From: Mortierella sp. BCC40632
Lineage: Eukaryota; Mortierellomycota; Mortierellomycetes; Mortierellales; Mortierellaceae
Assembly (NCBI GenBank): GCA_011634665.1
Contig: WAEK01000003.1
Span: forward strand, 2,388,001 to 2,452,000
Reading direction: 5' to 3'
Length of the DNA: 64,000 nucleotides
Under the pieces are notes generated by a model. The model saw nothing but the letters and a program-made list of their open reading frames with translations. It made no database searches and was not told the DNA's origin. Made by a program: the position numbers and the translations under genes. This document shows positions 25,878 through 39,300 of this stretch, in pieces; the stretch's first letter is position 1; every line of letters starts with the position of its first letter.

Positions 25878-27453
25878 CTATTGTACGGTCAAGAGCGCTT
25901 TGTGAGAGAAAAATCGGACGTCATTGTCGCTATCCTCATTCAGCTTGGCAAGTGCTGGTCGAAGCTGCTGGTCAACCAGGGGCCGCGTGTCCACATTGAG
26001 CATTAGGACGGGAATCAACGCTTCTATAGACTTGGCCACATTGAACCGGATATTAGGAATGGGATCAGTCACTAGGTTGGTCACTGTTGGAAGGATATAA
26101 TCGCGGATGACCTCTGGAGTCACAGCTGACGCCATAGCCTAAGAGATTTCCGAAATGGATCAAGAAAAAAAATGGGCTATTAGCATGGGACGGAGCAAAA
26201 GAACATGGGCACATGCATCAGGACATGGATATCGAAAACTGAACTTACGGTGATGGCGAAGATGGTAGTCATTCTGTACAAGTAGTTGGGATGGGTACCC
26301 ATGGCAAGGACTCTGGGGATAATAGTCTGTTTTGCCCATTCGACTCCAAAGACCTCTGTCAGCTTTCGAAGGTTGACTGTGGCGGCATCACGGATCGAGA
26401 AAACACTGTCGCTCAACCAAGACATGCAAAGCCCTCCCAGCTTTTCATCAAAAAATTCGACGCCCAGCTGCGTTGCGAGCAATGGAATATAGTCGATAAT
26501 CGCCAACCGGACTCTCCATTGCTTATCCTCTGCGAGTTCTACGATGGCGGGTAGAAGCGATTGCGACAAGAGTTCGATGCCGATGACTTCGTTGACGGTT
26601 TCAAGTTTCGAAATGATGTTCAAACGAACATCTGGGAATTCGTCCTTGAGAAGTTGCAAAAACAATGGCAACAGATGTTCTATCGTTTCTTCTTTGCCGA
26701 GGATAGGCGCCAGTCCGCTGATCTGCATTGCCAGAGCTGCACGAACATGCTGAGAGGTATCTGTCACCAAATCTCTCACGCAAGGCAAGATTTGAGTCAA
26801 GATGGATTCCTTATCAATCAACTGAGCAAAGCCTGTGTATTTGATTCGAAAAAGAGCGTGTCGAGGACGAGGATGAGTAAAAGGAAGCGATGAAATCCTT
26901 GATTGTTTCCTCATAATCATAAAAAAAAAGAAAAGAAAAAAAAAAGAAAAGAAAAAAAAGACCTGCCTGGCACCTGTCCAGCTGCCGCAGTGCGGACCTC
27001 GGCTTCATTGTCCTTCAAAAGACGGACAAACGCAGTGACAAGACCCTCACGAGTAATGTCCTCTCCAACTGCCTTGGTCATCTATTTTGTTTCCCACAAG
27101 CTAGTTGAGTAATCCATTTGTAGCCAGACAAAAAAAAATAAAATAAAATAAAATAAAAAAGATCGACACTCCAAATGGACCATCTCCGTAAATCAGCAAA
27201 GAAGAGCAATTACCTTCACAAAGTTATCAGCAATCATGTAGCGCACTCTCCATGATTTGTCAGAAACCATTGCCTTCAAGGACTGAACCACATAAATCTT
27301 GATCTCCTCAGGGGTGAGTTCCTCGGCAATCGCGACAAGATCTGTTACTGTCAACAACCTCACTGAGTCCTGCTCGTCTTGGGAAAGCTTGTTGAAGAGC
27401 GGAATGATATCTGAAATGAGGTGATCCTTGTTAACCTTCTTTGCCAGGCCCTA

Positions 27454-27505
<52 letters not shown>

Positions 27506-28659
27506 GGTCAGATACAATCCAGAGCCATAGACCCAATGCGACTCTCCTTCATCGCCTACACCGACTACAATGAGAGGACCGTTATCTTTTCTTACACCAA
27601 GATGCGTAGCAGCCGCGCGGCGGACCATTGGAGTGTCATCAATACAGAGCTGTGCAAAGGACCTACACGCGTTTTGAAAGACAAAGAAAGAATAATAATA
27701 ATAATTTAAAAAAAAAAAAACGGACAAGAGTCAGAGGCATGCTTTAGCGAAAAGGGCGTGGGTAATGTCCACAGAACTCTATAAAGAAACACATAAAAAA
27801 AAAAAAAAAAGCAATTCTGCTTACTTTCGCATGTCCTCCTGAATAGCGGGAGACACCAAGGAGTAGCCGCTGGCATAGAGGCCTGTAGCACTTGTGCGAC
27901 TTGTGAACCAGTCGCCCATCGAGAGACGCTTTACGAGAGGGACAAAGTACTGTTCCAATTGCATAGCGCTCAGTTGCAAGCCGATCTTGTTCAAAGATTC
28001 GACAGCCTATCATCACAGGAATGACACAGAATTGAGGGGGGAGGGGGGTAGAGAGAGAGAGGCGGGCGTTACACTCTGGACCTACAGGAATGATCAAGGA
28101 GTTCCTTCACTCCCTTCACTTTTGCCTGGTCAGCACTAACAAGGGAAAAAAAATAGCCTCTCCGCAGAGAACAGACACTGAAGACATACCCTGTCTCTAA
28201 CCACTGTCTCCTCTACTGCAGCGAGGTTCTCCAACGGCTGCAAAAGAATATGCGCATACTGAGGTCCACCAATGTACTCGACAAAGTCGCCCAATTCTCC
28301 TGCAAGGGCAAGCAACACCTCATCCTCGTCATCGATCGAATCTAGTGCGTTTCCATGGGGATGGACATTGGATAAAAGAAATGGCTTTAGCGGGGCATTT
28401 TTTAGAGGAGGGGGAGAAAGCGAAGCTTTACGGCTCAAAGGGAGGTGGGCTCGAAGCGTGACCCCAGTATTCTCCATGAACACTTTTTTTTTTTACCATC
28501 GAGGAAAGGAATCAGTTCGTCCCGTGCACGTTGAGGTCCCAATGCTAAAGCAATAGTATTGAGCCGTTTGATGGCATTGAGCCTCAGGCTAACATCATCG
28601 TGACGAAGTTCGTCAACAAGAATCGCAATGGGATAAAGCTCCTCGCTTTCGGGATTCAT
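25878..28659 (-). CDS. TPD3: PP2A scaffold subunit A (PR65/Tpd3)
   Basis: HEAT-repeat scaffold that joins the catalytic C and regulatory B subunits of protein phosphatase 2A. Eight exons: 28659-28497, 28341-28190, 28006-27825, 27662-27596, 27450-27214, 27081-26967, 26832-26249 and 26138-25878. They sum to 587 codons, 586 residues, matching the family's 589 or so. Repeats are recognisable throughout: [23 protein letters not shown]-type helices such as [120 protein letters not shown] and [15 protein letters not shown]. The intron at 26833-26966 fits only with a GC-AG border; all the others are GT-AG. A Glu-rich GA repeat (28678-28740) lies just upstream of the start. No damage seen. Confidence 0.96.
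27454..27503. repeat. T18-A32 homopolymer palindrome in a PP2A intron
   Basis: Eighteen T followed directly by about 32 A, inside the intron between exons 4 and 5 and next to its acceptor. The transcript could fold into a perfect A-U hairpin. Confidence 0.9.
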
Positions 28660-29818
28660 GCTGAGGAGAGTGGAGTGAGAAAGAGGAGGAGGAGGAGGAG
28701 GAGAAGGAGAAGGAGAAGGAGAAGGAGAAGGAGGGAGGTGGAGTCCAGAAGTTGGAGGGCCCTGGGTCCAGTCTTTGGATGTTGATGAAAAGAAGAAGAA
28801 AAGGCTGGATGCGGTTGTTTTCGTTTCTTTGGCAGGATAGGGCACAGACAAAAAGGTGTTAGAAACGGTGGGTTCGGACAAAAAGAAAAGAAAAGAAGCT
28901 GCTTGGAAAGAGTTTAGACCGAAGGAACAGGCACGCGGACATGAGTGTTGATGAAAGGATCATCCATGAACGTCACCCAGGCTTGGGGTCCTTAGGAGGG
29001 CATAAATCAGAATGGGGGCAAGAAGAGGACAATCGACGCGCTAATTACGTCACCGAACCTTCCGCGCAAGGAAGGTTAACGAATATCATACATCGTAGTC
29101 GCCAATACAATGGCGAAGCGAGAGAGGGACAGTTCGTGGAGGAAGAGGGACAGACGCGAGTTCGAGTAAAAGTTGTTATACTCAGCACGACTTTTAACTT
29201 CCTTCTCTCTCTCTTTCAATTGCTCTCCTCAAAACTCAACGAGCTGGATCTGCTCGATCCTCTGAATAGAAGGATGGCGACCCTCAACAAGTGATTTTTT
29301 CTTTTTAATCGAGTCAAGCACAGGAACCACGTCCTAGCGGTCTAAGCAATTGGACGCCCATTTGAGGCTTCTGCCTTGAGTGCTCGTCCACCGAGTGCTT
29401 ATGGATGCTTGAGAGACCTTGATCCACAGCTGCTACTGCGCTGCCACAATGCACAGACCCTACGCAGTCAACTCCGACGCCTTAAACGTTTTTTTTTTTC
29501 TGAGTTGCAGCCCCACAATTATCGTTTTTTTTTTTTTTTTTTGTGCCCTAGACTCACCAGAGGACACCGACTCCCAGTTTACGCAGCTTGTCTCGATGTC
29601 CAAGCATTTGGGCAAAGATTCTGTAATCTAATGTAACACGACGCTTTTTGACTCTTCCTTGAACTTGAATGCAAACGCGTGGTATGTGGACATTTACCAG
29701 GGAAACAGACATTTTTATGTATCAGACCTGGAAGAGTCAAAGGAAGATGACTTGATTTCTTGGATACCTAAGGGCTACTCTTCCAAAAAAAAAAAAAAAA
29801 AAAAAAAAAGGAATGAAT

Positions 29819-29862
<44 letters not shown>

Positions 29863-31902
29863 GTCCACCTGTCTCACTCGCTTATTTTTGCTCTTGCTAT
29901 TACTATTACTATTGCTCTTGACTCTGACCTTGCTCTTTTGCTCAGTGTCTGGTCGCCGTCGATTAACTCTAGCTGAGAACTCGGCTGGATGAAATTGGCA
30001 ACTGTTGGCCTGTTGTATGCCCCTGCCCAATCCATCAGAGTATGATGTTGACAGAGACATTGAATTCACGGATGACTCGCCATTAGGTGGATCTAGGCCA
30101 GTCCTGCATAAAATGGTTCCATCTTGACAGAACAGAGGCGACCTGACTCGCTCATTGAATGAAATGGCAGATTGGTCACGGAGCACCCCTTCTATTGTTC
30201 CGAGTGATATGTTTTCCGTCTATTTTCCAATGATCTTTGAGGACTAGCAGAGCGTCTCGATAAGCACATGACTTCTATACTGTACGGCACTCATTTCCTT
30301 CCCTCACCCCTTTTTTCCTTTCGTACCTCCAACTTTGAAAGTTTTCGTTGCTGCATGGATCAACACTGGCTTCAATAGGATCTATCCAGGAACCAATCTG
30401 CTGTAGAAACCTGTAGCTGATTAAGTACACCCCAGTCTCTCTCTCTAGTTACTGCTATTGACGGTAAATAAAATAGGATGCTGTGCGCTCGATCGGACCT
30501 CTTTTGGTCAAAAAGTTGCCAGATCATGAAATCTCTTTGTCTACTACTCCTAGCCCTTTGAACGAAGATCAAATGGGGTGACAAAGAGTAAAGCAAACTC
30601 GTGTCCTGGACCTTTTAACCTTTTCGTCTATGATCTCGCTTTCTCTTACTGTTAGGTTCTTCCGTAGGGAGAACTTGATGATCTCTTTGGTCTGGCTCCT
30701 ACCTTCTTTGGTCCAGGTTTGTAACGCAAAAAAGTGAGCCTGGACACTAATAGAGGCTCTGGCATTCGTTTCATTCGTTTTATGAGAGAACAGAAATAGT
30801 CGTCCTATCTAATCCTGTAGGTAGTAACTTCGGTTTCAATGGTGTGCTGCGATGAAGAGGGGGTAATCCTGCAAGGGATATTTAGAAAAAAAGAGAGAAA
30901 ACCTCTATCCATCACGTGTACCAACTCTATTCAAGATGGCCTCGTCCCTGGTGCAAGTTCAGTCGCCCTGGGCCATGGTGCACAACCTCTGTCATCATCG
31001 TGCAGATGCTGCAAACACGAGGGCGGAGGAGGGGGAGAAGGGGAAGGGGGGAGGGAAGGCAGGTTGTTGTAGGTGCGCCCAACCTGCTTGGCTCCAGGAG
31101 GATGCTCTACGACCATCCCGATGGGATGGGCGGCTCCACTATAGTCGGGTCTATATCAAAGAATTTCCAAAGATGATGGCAAGGGCAGAGTACAGTACTG
31201 TAGTCAGCGGAGTAGATGGAGTAAGTAAACAGAGGCATTGGACAAGGTGTAGACGGTAGGCAAAGATGACAGACCTTGCATTGCATCTACCAGACCACAG
31301 ACTGCACAAAAAAAAAAAAAAAAACGCCCGGGCGAGCGGCGACTATTTCCACGTGCACGCCGCCCGCATCTGTATTCCAGGCGGTGGGGCGGTGGATGTT
31401 CTGTGTGTTTTCCCTCTCACTTCTCTCGCTTCTCTTGCTCTCTTGCTCTCTCTTGCTCTCTCTCTCACTCTCTCTCTCTCACTCTCTCACTTACTTTCAC
31501 TCACTCTCTTGCTCTCTCTTTTGCTCTCTCCACCGCCTGTTCCTGTGCAAGAGCCACAAAGAAACCCAGGCAATTGGCTGTATTTGGTTGGACGCATCAT
31601 CCATCTCATTAAATCCTGCCATCATCGGCTTCCCTATCTGTTAGCCTTCTCCATCGCCTACCTGTCCATTCATCCATCCGCCCGTCCATCCATCCATCCA
31701 TCCATCCATCCATCCATCCATCCATCCATCCATCCATCTACCCATCCATCCATCCATCTTTCCTTGGTCATCCTCGGCGTGCATTAATCACGCAACCGAA
31801 ATCTTTACACTGAACACGACTTCTCCGCCCACTCCCAAGCATCAACATCAGTTTTCTCATTCTACATTTTTTTCGCCTCCATTCGAATCCAGTACCTCAA
31901 CC
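28660..31902. other. 3.2 kb intergenic region between divergent PP2A scaffold and WNK genes
   Basis: Contains GA repeats at 28678-28740, poly-T and poly-A tracts, (CT)n at 29822-29852, a CT-rich block at 31427-31530 and a (CATC)n run at 31685-31738. The last two are pyrimidine-rich on the coding strand of the downstream kinase. Short peptide-like frames occur at 29376-29636 and 29659-29785, without recognised motifs. No RNA gene found. Confidence 0.55.
31685..31738. repeat. (CATC)n microsatellite
   Basis: About 13 CATC units, 165-220 bases upstream of the WNK kinase start codon. Confidence 0.93.
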
Positions 31903-34900
31903 ATGGCTGATCTCATCGCACCCATGCGAGGTTACCAGAGCGGTTCCGAAGGATCAGACCAACACCATGACGATGGCGAGCCAGAACGAAGTTATTCATC
32001 CTTCGGTATGTTCTTCCACCACCCATTGGCTCTTCTTCAAGTTTCTGCTGTCATAGGCTGGGCAGCACTATTCATGAAGATTCCAATTTTTCTGTCCCAC
32101 TTGCTCATTCTGTCTTTGCTGCCTTTTCTTTTTCTTTTTGCATCCTCTCAGCGGAATACATTGATCATTCGAAGCATGATCCAGAAAAGGTTGTCGAAGT
32201 CAGTCCAAATGGTCGCTATGCTAAGGTAGGTCCTGGGGCTGTGTTCCCATCCCACACTCTGTGGCTGTGGAGCGGGCGTTGGGCGCTTTCGGGATTCTTC
32301 CAGTAGGCTGCATTGTGGCGATTGATGACAAGGTGGTAGGGCGATAAGGCGGTGGTCAGGCATGGTGGCGTTGCAAGGCCTGCAAGACACGAGTTGACGA
32401 TCGGGGCCTGGCGAATAAGCAAGAAAAAATGGAGAAAGAAAGAAAGAAAGAAAGAGAGGAACGGGAGCTTGAAGTCATTTTAAGCAGAAAGGGAAAGGAA
32501 AAAAAAAAAGAAAAAAAAAAAAAAAAAAAAAAAGACTGAAGCTTATCCCCTTTGCGCAACCCTTCCAGACGGCGGCCGTCTCCATGGCGGTGGCCGTGCC
32601 CATAAAGTGTTGCCAGTCCACCCACTCTGCCTTGCGGCATTTTCCACAGTGGCTCAAAACGCGTCGATAATCCCTCATCATCCTGTGGCGGCTCTCTCAG
32701 CCCTTTGGTTGCCATTTGTCCTCCCCCCTCTTCTCACCCCTTTGGCTCCATCCGAGCAGGCACAGCTGACAAGGTGTTGTGTTTTGAGCTTTTCAGGTCA
32801 AGGCGTGAAACAGGGCGACGCCAAGGACCAGGATGTGCACGATGCTTAGACCAGCCGATCTCGCGCGGTCCTGTCCCCGTTTTTTCCTTGGGTGTGTGCA
32901 TGATTGTGTAGCACCATCATCCACGCCTTGGGCTGGATGGCTTTTTCCTGCGTGGCTCGCTTGTCTTTGTCCTTTCCTCCCACCCCCCCAAACCCGCAGA
33001 TTGATTTGTCAGGGTGGTAAGCACAAGCATGCTCGACGCTTGTACTCCCTAGGCTGAAAAGAGAGAAAAAAAAAATGCCTCATTTCTGGAGAACAAGGAA
33101 CAAGGGAGCATGGCCAACAAGGCGACGGGGCTACCTCACTAACTGTCTCTTCCTTTTCCTTTTCCTTTTCCTTTTCCTTTTCCTTTTCCTTTTCCTCACT
33201 TTAATCAACGCATGTGCGGGATATCTCTCAGCTCAACTCCGTGCTGGGCAAGGGTGCGTACAAGATTGTATACAAGGGCATCGACCGAGAGGAGGGCTAT
33301 GAAGTCGCCTGGAACTGCTTCCAGACCACGAAGCAGGAGTATACAGAGCTATCGCAGGAAGTTGAGATCCTGAAGCGAGTCCGCCATCCTAACATCATCA
33401 ACTTCCACGACTGCTGGTACAGTAACACCGAGTTTATCTTTATTACCGAGCTCATGACATCGGGAACGTTACGGGAGTAAGTCAGTCCACATTTCGCCCA
33501 GCACTTTATGAGTCCAAGAGCAGTCATGTCGTGACAGTGATAGGGTACACATGGACCTGATAAGCCCTAACAGAGTCCTCCCTTTCTCCTTCTCGACCAA
33601 CCGACCGACCGATCTATCGTGTCTAGATACATCCGAAAGCTTCAGTCGCCTAACCTCAAGGTAGTAAAGCGATGGTGCCGACAGATCCTAAAAGGTCTCA
33701 TCTATCTGCACTCGTACGACCCACCCATCATCCACCGTGACATCAAGTGTGACAACATCTTTATTAACGGCGCCCATGGTGAGGTCAAGATCGGTGACAT
33801 GGGCACAGCAAAGATGAAGTCTGGCAAGAAGTATACTGTCATTGGTACGCTCAAATGAAGATTTTACCCTCCAGGACTCGTCTATTTATGCCTTGCTGTT
33901 TCTGCTGCTGCCAATACCCACATCCCACGTATGCGTTTCCCAACCGAGCCTTAATATGGATCCCAGTCCATCTGACAGCCCATCTTTTTTTTTTTTTTTT
34001 TTTTTTTTCTGATTCTTTATAATTAGGCACGCCTGAGTTTATGGCACCCGAGATGTATGAAGAAAAGGGCTACAGCGAAAAGGTCGACATCTATGCCTTT
34101 GGAATGTGTCTGATAGAGATGGTCACCGGTGACTATCCTTACAACGAGTGTAAAAACGCTGCCCAGATTTACAAAAAAGTCACTCAGGTAAAACACTGCA
34201 AGCTTTGTGCCTTGGTCCTTCTATTTAGCCCAATCGCTCTTTCATGTTTGCTCACCCCTGGACCTGTAACTTTTTTTTTCTCCTCATTCACCGGAAACTG
34301 TAGGGACTTAAACCCGAGTGTCTCAACAGAATCATCGATATCGAGGTCTTGAGTCTAATCCAACGGTGTCTTGCTCCAGAACACGAAAGGTTTGTTAGAT
34401 ACCCCTTGTCCAAAAAAAAAAAAAAAAAAAAAAAAAGGGAGAAGGAGACTGATCCGTCCACTCTGGAACTCTTCCTAATTCTCCATGACCCTGTTACTTC
34501 AGATACTCTGCTCAGGAAGCTATTGATGACCCATTTTTGGGGGTTGAGCCTGAGGTGGTTGTCTTGTCAACAAACGAAGCCAAGAATCATCTCACGCTCC
34601 AAGTAGTCTTTAGAGGCATGGATATGCACTCGGTTAAATTCGAGTTTAATGCTGATACCGATACCGCCGAAGAGGTTGTGAACGAAATGGTAAAAAAACA
34701 AGATCATGCAGCACAAAAAAGAAAAAAAATGCGTCCCCTGGGCACAAAGAAGGAATGGCCCAAATGTCACACCAGGCACTTGGGCACAGATCGCTTCGAC
34801 AGCATGAGGTTTCCCCGACCCCTCGGCCTGGGCTCACCATCTCGCATCTCTTTCTTTCTTCCCCACCCCCTGTTGTTCTTGTAGATTGAGGAGCAGGTCC

Positions 34901-35760
34901 TCCCACAAAAGTATCAACGGATCATTACCCACGACATCAATCGGATATTGCGCGACCTCGCTGGCGTGAACGACAAGAAAGACAATGCAGGGATCCTCAC
35001 GCCATCCTCACCCATGATCTCCAACGGACTTCATCTCGCAGCAGGAGGCTCACACTCCCATTCGCCTTCGGAAAACGCCATTGCTATCCCTACGAATGGG
35101 TATCAAAATGGCAATGTCGGTGCAAATGGTAGCTATAATGGTGTCACGGCAAGCTCACCACCTGCTCTCATAAGGACTGCCAGTTATATGACCAGGCGGA
35201 ACTCGAATACGAATTCGGACTGGGCATCGGAGGAGGAGGTCCCGTTTAAAGGTAAGAAAGAAGAATTGGTATATCCAGAGTGTCAGAGCGCACAAATGTA
35301 TTGAAATGGTTTGACTGACTCCAGTCGTATTGTTCAAATAGAGTACAGCCGAGATGCGCCTATTGAGGAACTTGTCCAGGACACTGCAATGGCTTGTCAT
35401 CGAGGCCCGGACAAAGCCAACGAGTGGTTGACAAAACTTAAGAATCAGGATATTATGACGATTGGCGATCTAATGGATTTGCAGGACTCGGACTGGGCGG
35501 GCTTTGAGTTGACTGTCTTTGCGTCGCGAGCGCTCCGGAATCGACTCTTTGGCAAGCCGACGAACAGTAGTCGTCGGACTGCCTCCATTTCCAGAAACTC
35601 TTTCGAGACGAGAACATGTAGAACAAGAAAAAAAGCTCAAATGTCCCAGAGTCTGGACTATCTCTCCCAAAAAAAAAATGTTATCCGCTTGCTGTTTGTA
35701 CATGGAGATGCAGACCGGAACCTTTCAAGTGTGATCCGTGCGATATATTGCCAAGCATGA
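31903..35760 (+). CDS. WNK-family protein kinase with OSR1-type C-terminal domain
   Basis: Nine exons: 31903-32005, 32152-32225, 33232-33476, 33627-33844, 34027-34187, 34304-34389, 34503-34689, 34885-35251 and 35342-35760; all phases close, 619 residues. WNK signature: the catalytic lysine is in the glycine loop ([12 protein letters not shown], Lys70), and the usual VAIK lysine is replaced (EVAWN, Asn87, as in plant WNKs). Other kinase motifs are HRDIKCDN (Asp179), KIGDMGTAK (DMG instead of DFG), [13 protein letters not shown] and [13 protein letters not shown]. Residues about 325-380 match the OSR1_C/WNK autoinhibitory fold ([35 protein letters not shown]). A helical SAM-like block lies near 507-545 ([30 protein letters not shown]). 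Animal and plant WNKs sense chloride, crowding and osmotic stress; a similar role here is inferred. Intron 2 is about 1 kb. The extreme C-terminus lacks confirmation. Confidence 0.93.
33150..33195 (+). repeat. (CCTTTT)n hexamer repeat before a WNK splice acceptor
   Basis: About eight copies of a pyrimidine hexamer, ending some 35 bases before the acceptor of the 1 kb second intron. It would act as an extended polypyrimidine tract. Confidence 0.9.
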
Positions 35761-36358
35761 AAAGGATCGTGCTTGACTTATTACCAGATGCTTGCACTTT
35801 TTTTTTATTTTTTATATTCTTTTTACCACTCTTCCGTCCAAGAGTTAATATACTTTGCAACCCCACAAGTCATTATCGTTGCATTGATTGAACCCCTTTT
35901 TTTTTTTTTCTTTTCTTTTTTTTTTCGTGTTTTTTTTTCCTCAATCATAGAACTTTTTTCAAACTTCCTTTTCATCAACATAAAGTCTCCACTCATATCA
36001 GTTTTTTTTTTTTCTTCAATATAACTGTCCTCTTAGTTTGTTTTTTTTTTTTTTTTTTTCTTTTTTATTTTATTTTATAAATCTACGGTCATCAAACAAA
36101 AAATAGGGAGGGTGGAGCTTTTTCTATCTAGGGTAGCACGGTTCCTTCTATATTGCTTACTCTTTTTGGGAAAAAAAAACGGCACTACTTCAGCTCTCTT
36201 TCTCTTCCATTGAACAAGACTTCTTCCACTTTCCTTATCCCCCCCCCTCTCCTTGACCATTTCCCTTATGTCATGTCTCATTTGACAGTCCTCAGTCGCA
36301 GCTGGTACTCACCACACTTGTCAAGTACCTCTCTCCGTCCCTTCCTCCTCCTCAGTGA
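35761..36358. other. Convergent 3' region, T-rich
   Basis: About 600 bases between the WNK stop and the AT-hook gene stop. Very T-rich on the plus strand with several poly-T runs (35880-36070). No coding evidence. Confidence 0.6.
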
Positions 36359-39300
36359 TCACCCACTCTGGTCTTGGTCGGTCTCTCTCTCATACCTGTC
36401 ATAGCGTGGTGTTTGGTCCGAGGATCGAAAATGAATCGCAGGCATCGAGGTTGAGTGACGATGAAGTCCTGGGGGAGGAAGTGGAAGTGAATGGCGTGCC
36501 GAGGGTTGTTGCGGAGTAGATTTTAGTGGTGGTAGTGGCGGCGGTGGAGAGGTCCGTTGCTGTCGGTAATGTGGTTCATGTAAGAAACCACCTCCTTGTG
36601 GCGAGTGTTCACGCGAAGGGACAGCAGTCATCAAGGTTGGAGAGTGAGCAAGATTACTGCTACTTGCACCTGTGGACAATCTCCGATCTCCACTCGTACC
36701 ACCACTGTTACCACCAACAAGTGTTGAGGTGCTAGTGTTCGTACTCATCGTTTTCCCTTTAGCCATCACCGAGGACGAGTATGGTGTCCATGCTATTGGA
36801 TTTTCCAGATGGGTGGTAGGAGTCGACGATAGCGCGGTTGATGACGAAGAAGATGACATTAATGGCAGAGAGCTAGTCGAGGCTGAAGATGAGAGACTAG
36901 CATGACTAGCGGATGAGACAAGATACGGAGCATGCATCGATTTATAGAGTGGCTGTCCAGGTGGAGGGTGATTCAAATAGAGCGATGACGAGTGTCTCGA
37001 GGCATGGATTGCATGCGAGGACGGAGAGAGCGACGACAACGAAGGGGAGGAGGACCATGGGGTCGTATCTGGATCATGACCCCCTGTGAGCGATGGTAGT
37101 GAAACAGGTTTCAGTAGAATAGGTTGGTGGTACAGTTGTCGACGTCGACCTGCCGTCGAGGTTGATACCAGTAATGTAGTTTGAGCCGTCGTTGAGGAGG
37201 GTGTGGCCTGACCAGAGGCAACGGACGATGATGACAACGATGAAGAGGATAGTGTATAAAATGAGGTTGGGTCCTGCCCAAAGTTTAAGGCAGAAGAGGC
37301 GCTCTCGGAACGCATCAGAACTCTAGGCTTCGGTGGACGTCCTGGCTGTGGTGGTTGATGAAGAATGGGAATCTGGGGTGGAAGATGAAGTGAGCTAGAC
37401 GAGAGACTGGAGTGTCGTTGGTGTTGCTCTTGCCCTCTTTGTTGTGGCTGGAGAGAATGGTATCGCTGACCTACTTCAGGTTGGGGCACTGGATGCTCCC
37501 GGTCTTGCTGTAATGTCGACTGATGCTTCTCGTACTCCTCTTGCTCGCGTTGGAGTTGTTGGAGTTGTTGCTGTAGAATTTCATGCTTCTTTAAATACGG
37601 TCCTGGACCACGTCTTGATATCCTCTTGCTTGTTGTGTTCGACCCTGAAAGATGATTTCCCCTTGTTCCACTGGATAGTGTTTGACCTCTTGACTCGGCG
37701 AGTCTAGGAAAAGAAGCTGACATCATTTCTGATCCATGAGATGACATTGGTAACGACAGTCCTGACATTTCGTGTGCAAGTCGCTCAGCTTTGGTATGAT
37801 AGGCTCCGACATCAGAGTGAGCTGACGGGTGGCCTGTCAAGGGCTTGACATGATCGCTTCCTAAATTCGAAGCCGGCAAAGGGAGACCAAGGCCGCGATC
37901 CGTCCGTGGATTAAGCGGCGAGAATTTGAAGTGAGATAGTCGATAATGATTCCGTGCGATTTGAAGAGAACAATGATCGGAGAGGAGAAATAAAAGGAAA
38001 AGACGAGAAAAAAAGAGAAGCAATACTCGTGAGAACTGTGAAAGTCAGAATAATGTTTTTGGGTCCTAGCAAGTGAGGATGAAGGGACAGAGAGAGGATA
38101 GGGTAAAGGGTACAGGGTACAGGGGGGCAAAGCTGACTGATTGGACAGGTAGGGAGTCAGTGTTGAAGAGACAAGTGTCAGATGTTCTCAGTTTGCCTAC
38201 CAGGATGAGCAGGGGGGATAGATGCAACAGGTGGAGCAAGAGGGGGTCCGAAGGATGAATTCTGGGCGTGGCTGGTAGACGCAGTGATGGCGGCTCCTTG
38301 GCGAGCATGCCAATCGAGTTGTCTACTACGGTCATAATCTTGGCCATCCTCCATCTTAGGTCTTCCAGCGTACGACGAAGATCGACTCATCGCTTTAGGC
38401 AGAGCGTAGCCTAGATCGAGCGAGCGAGCATACCCATGGAACCTTCGTGCAGTTGCTCCAAAACTGTCCGCGTGCATATCCTGAACATGAAGAGACTCGA
38501 CATCCTTTTCCATGCCCATTGACCTCGTCCCAAGAGGGCCCTTGAAGGCAATAGGGGCTCCTGGAGGATAAGAGTCTTGGTCTGGGTCTCCAATCGACTC
38601 ACTCTGGCGGTGGAGTACTGTTAGTGAACGTGGACGTCTTTTTAAAGTCTCCACCTCACCCCAATCAGACTCAATTGCAGATTTAGAAGTATTCTCGTTT
38701 CCCGAGCTGGGGTCTATCGTAGGGATTGCCACTCGCTTCCTGGCACGATCTTCAAACACGTCCTCTGAACTTTGGGTAGTTCTCGAAAACAAGTTTCCCA
38801 TGGACCCCTGACTCTGTGGTCTTGCATAGAAATTAATTTTGTCGTTCAGGTCACGAGTATAATCCATTGAAAGGTTCCGCTTTTCGGCACCAGAGCTGTT
38901 TCGTTTTCGATTGACAGAGGAGTGGATCCCTTGTGGAGACGGTGGAGAATATGCTTGTGATAGAGACTCCATTTCCAACAAGGGCCCCTCATTCCGATTT
39001 TGTCTCTGGTCTAATAATGAAGGTAAAATTTGTGGAGAATGAAGAGGGCTATGGCCGCGGGGACTTCGGTAGGCCAACGTGTGTTGAGACTGGGTATCAG
39101 CTAGCAGAGAGGGTGAAGAGTCGCGATAGACATGATCTGGTGGAAGAACCGTGTCCTTGGAGGATCGGAGCTCTCTTGGCCGACCTCGTCGACAAGGTGT
39201 GTCTGGCTCATGATAGGTTGACTTTGCTGTATATGTTCCAACATGTACATTTGGATGAGAGAGTGTATGACTATGGCGTGCTACGGTCGAGGCCAAAGGT

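Noticed and set aside
29376..29785. Short peptide-like frames ending SKHLGKDSVI and DLISWIPKGYSS
   Set aside because: Isolated, interrupted by poly-T/poly-A tracts, no conserved motif.
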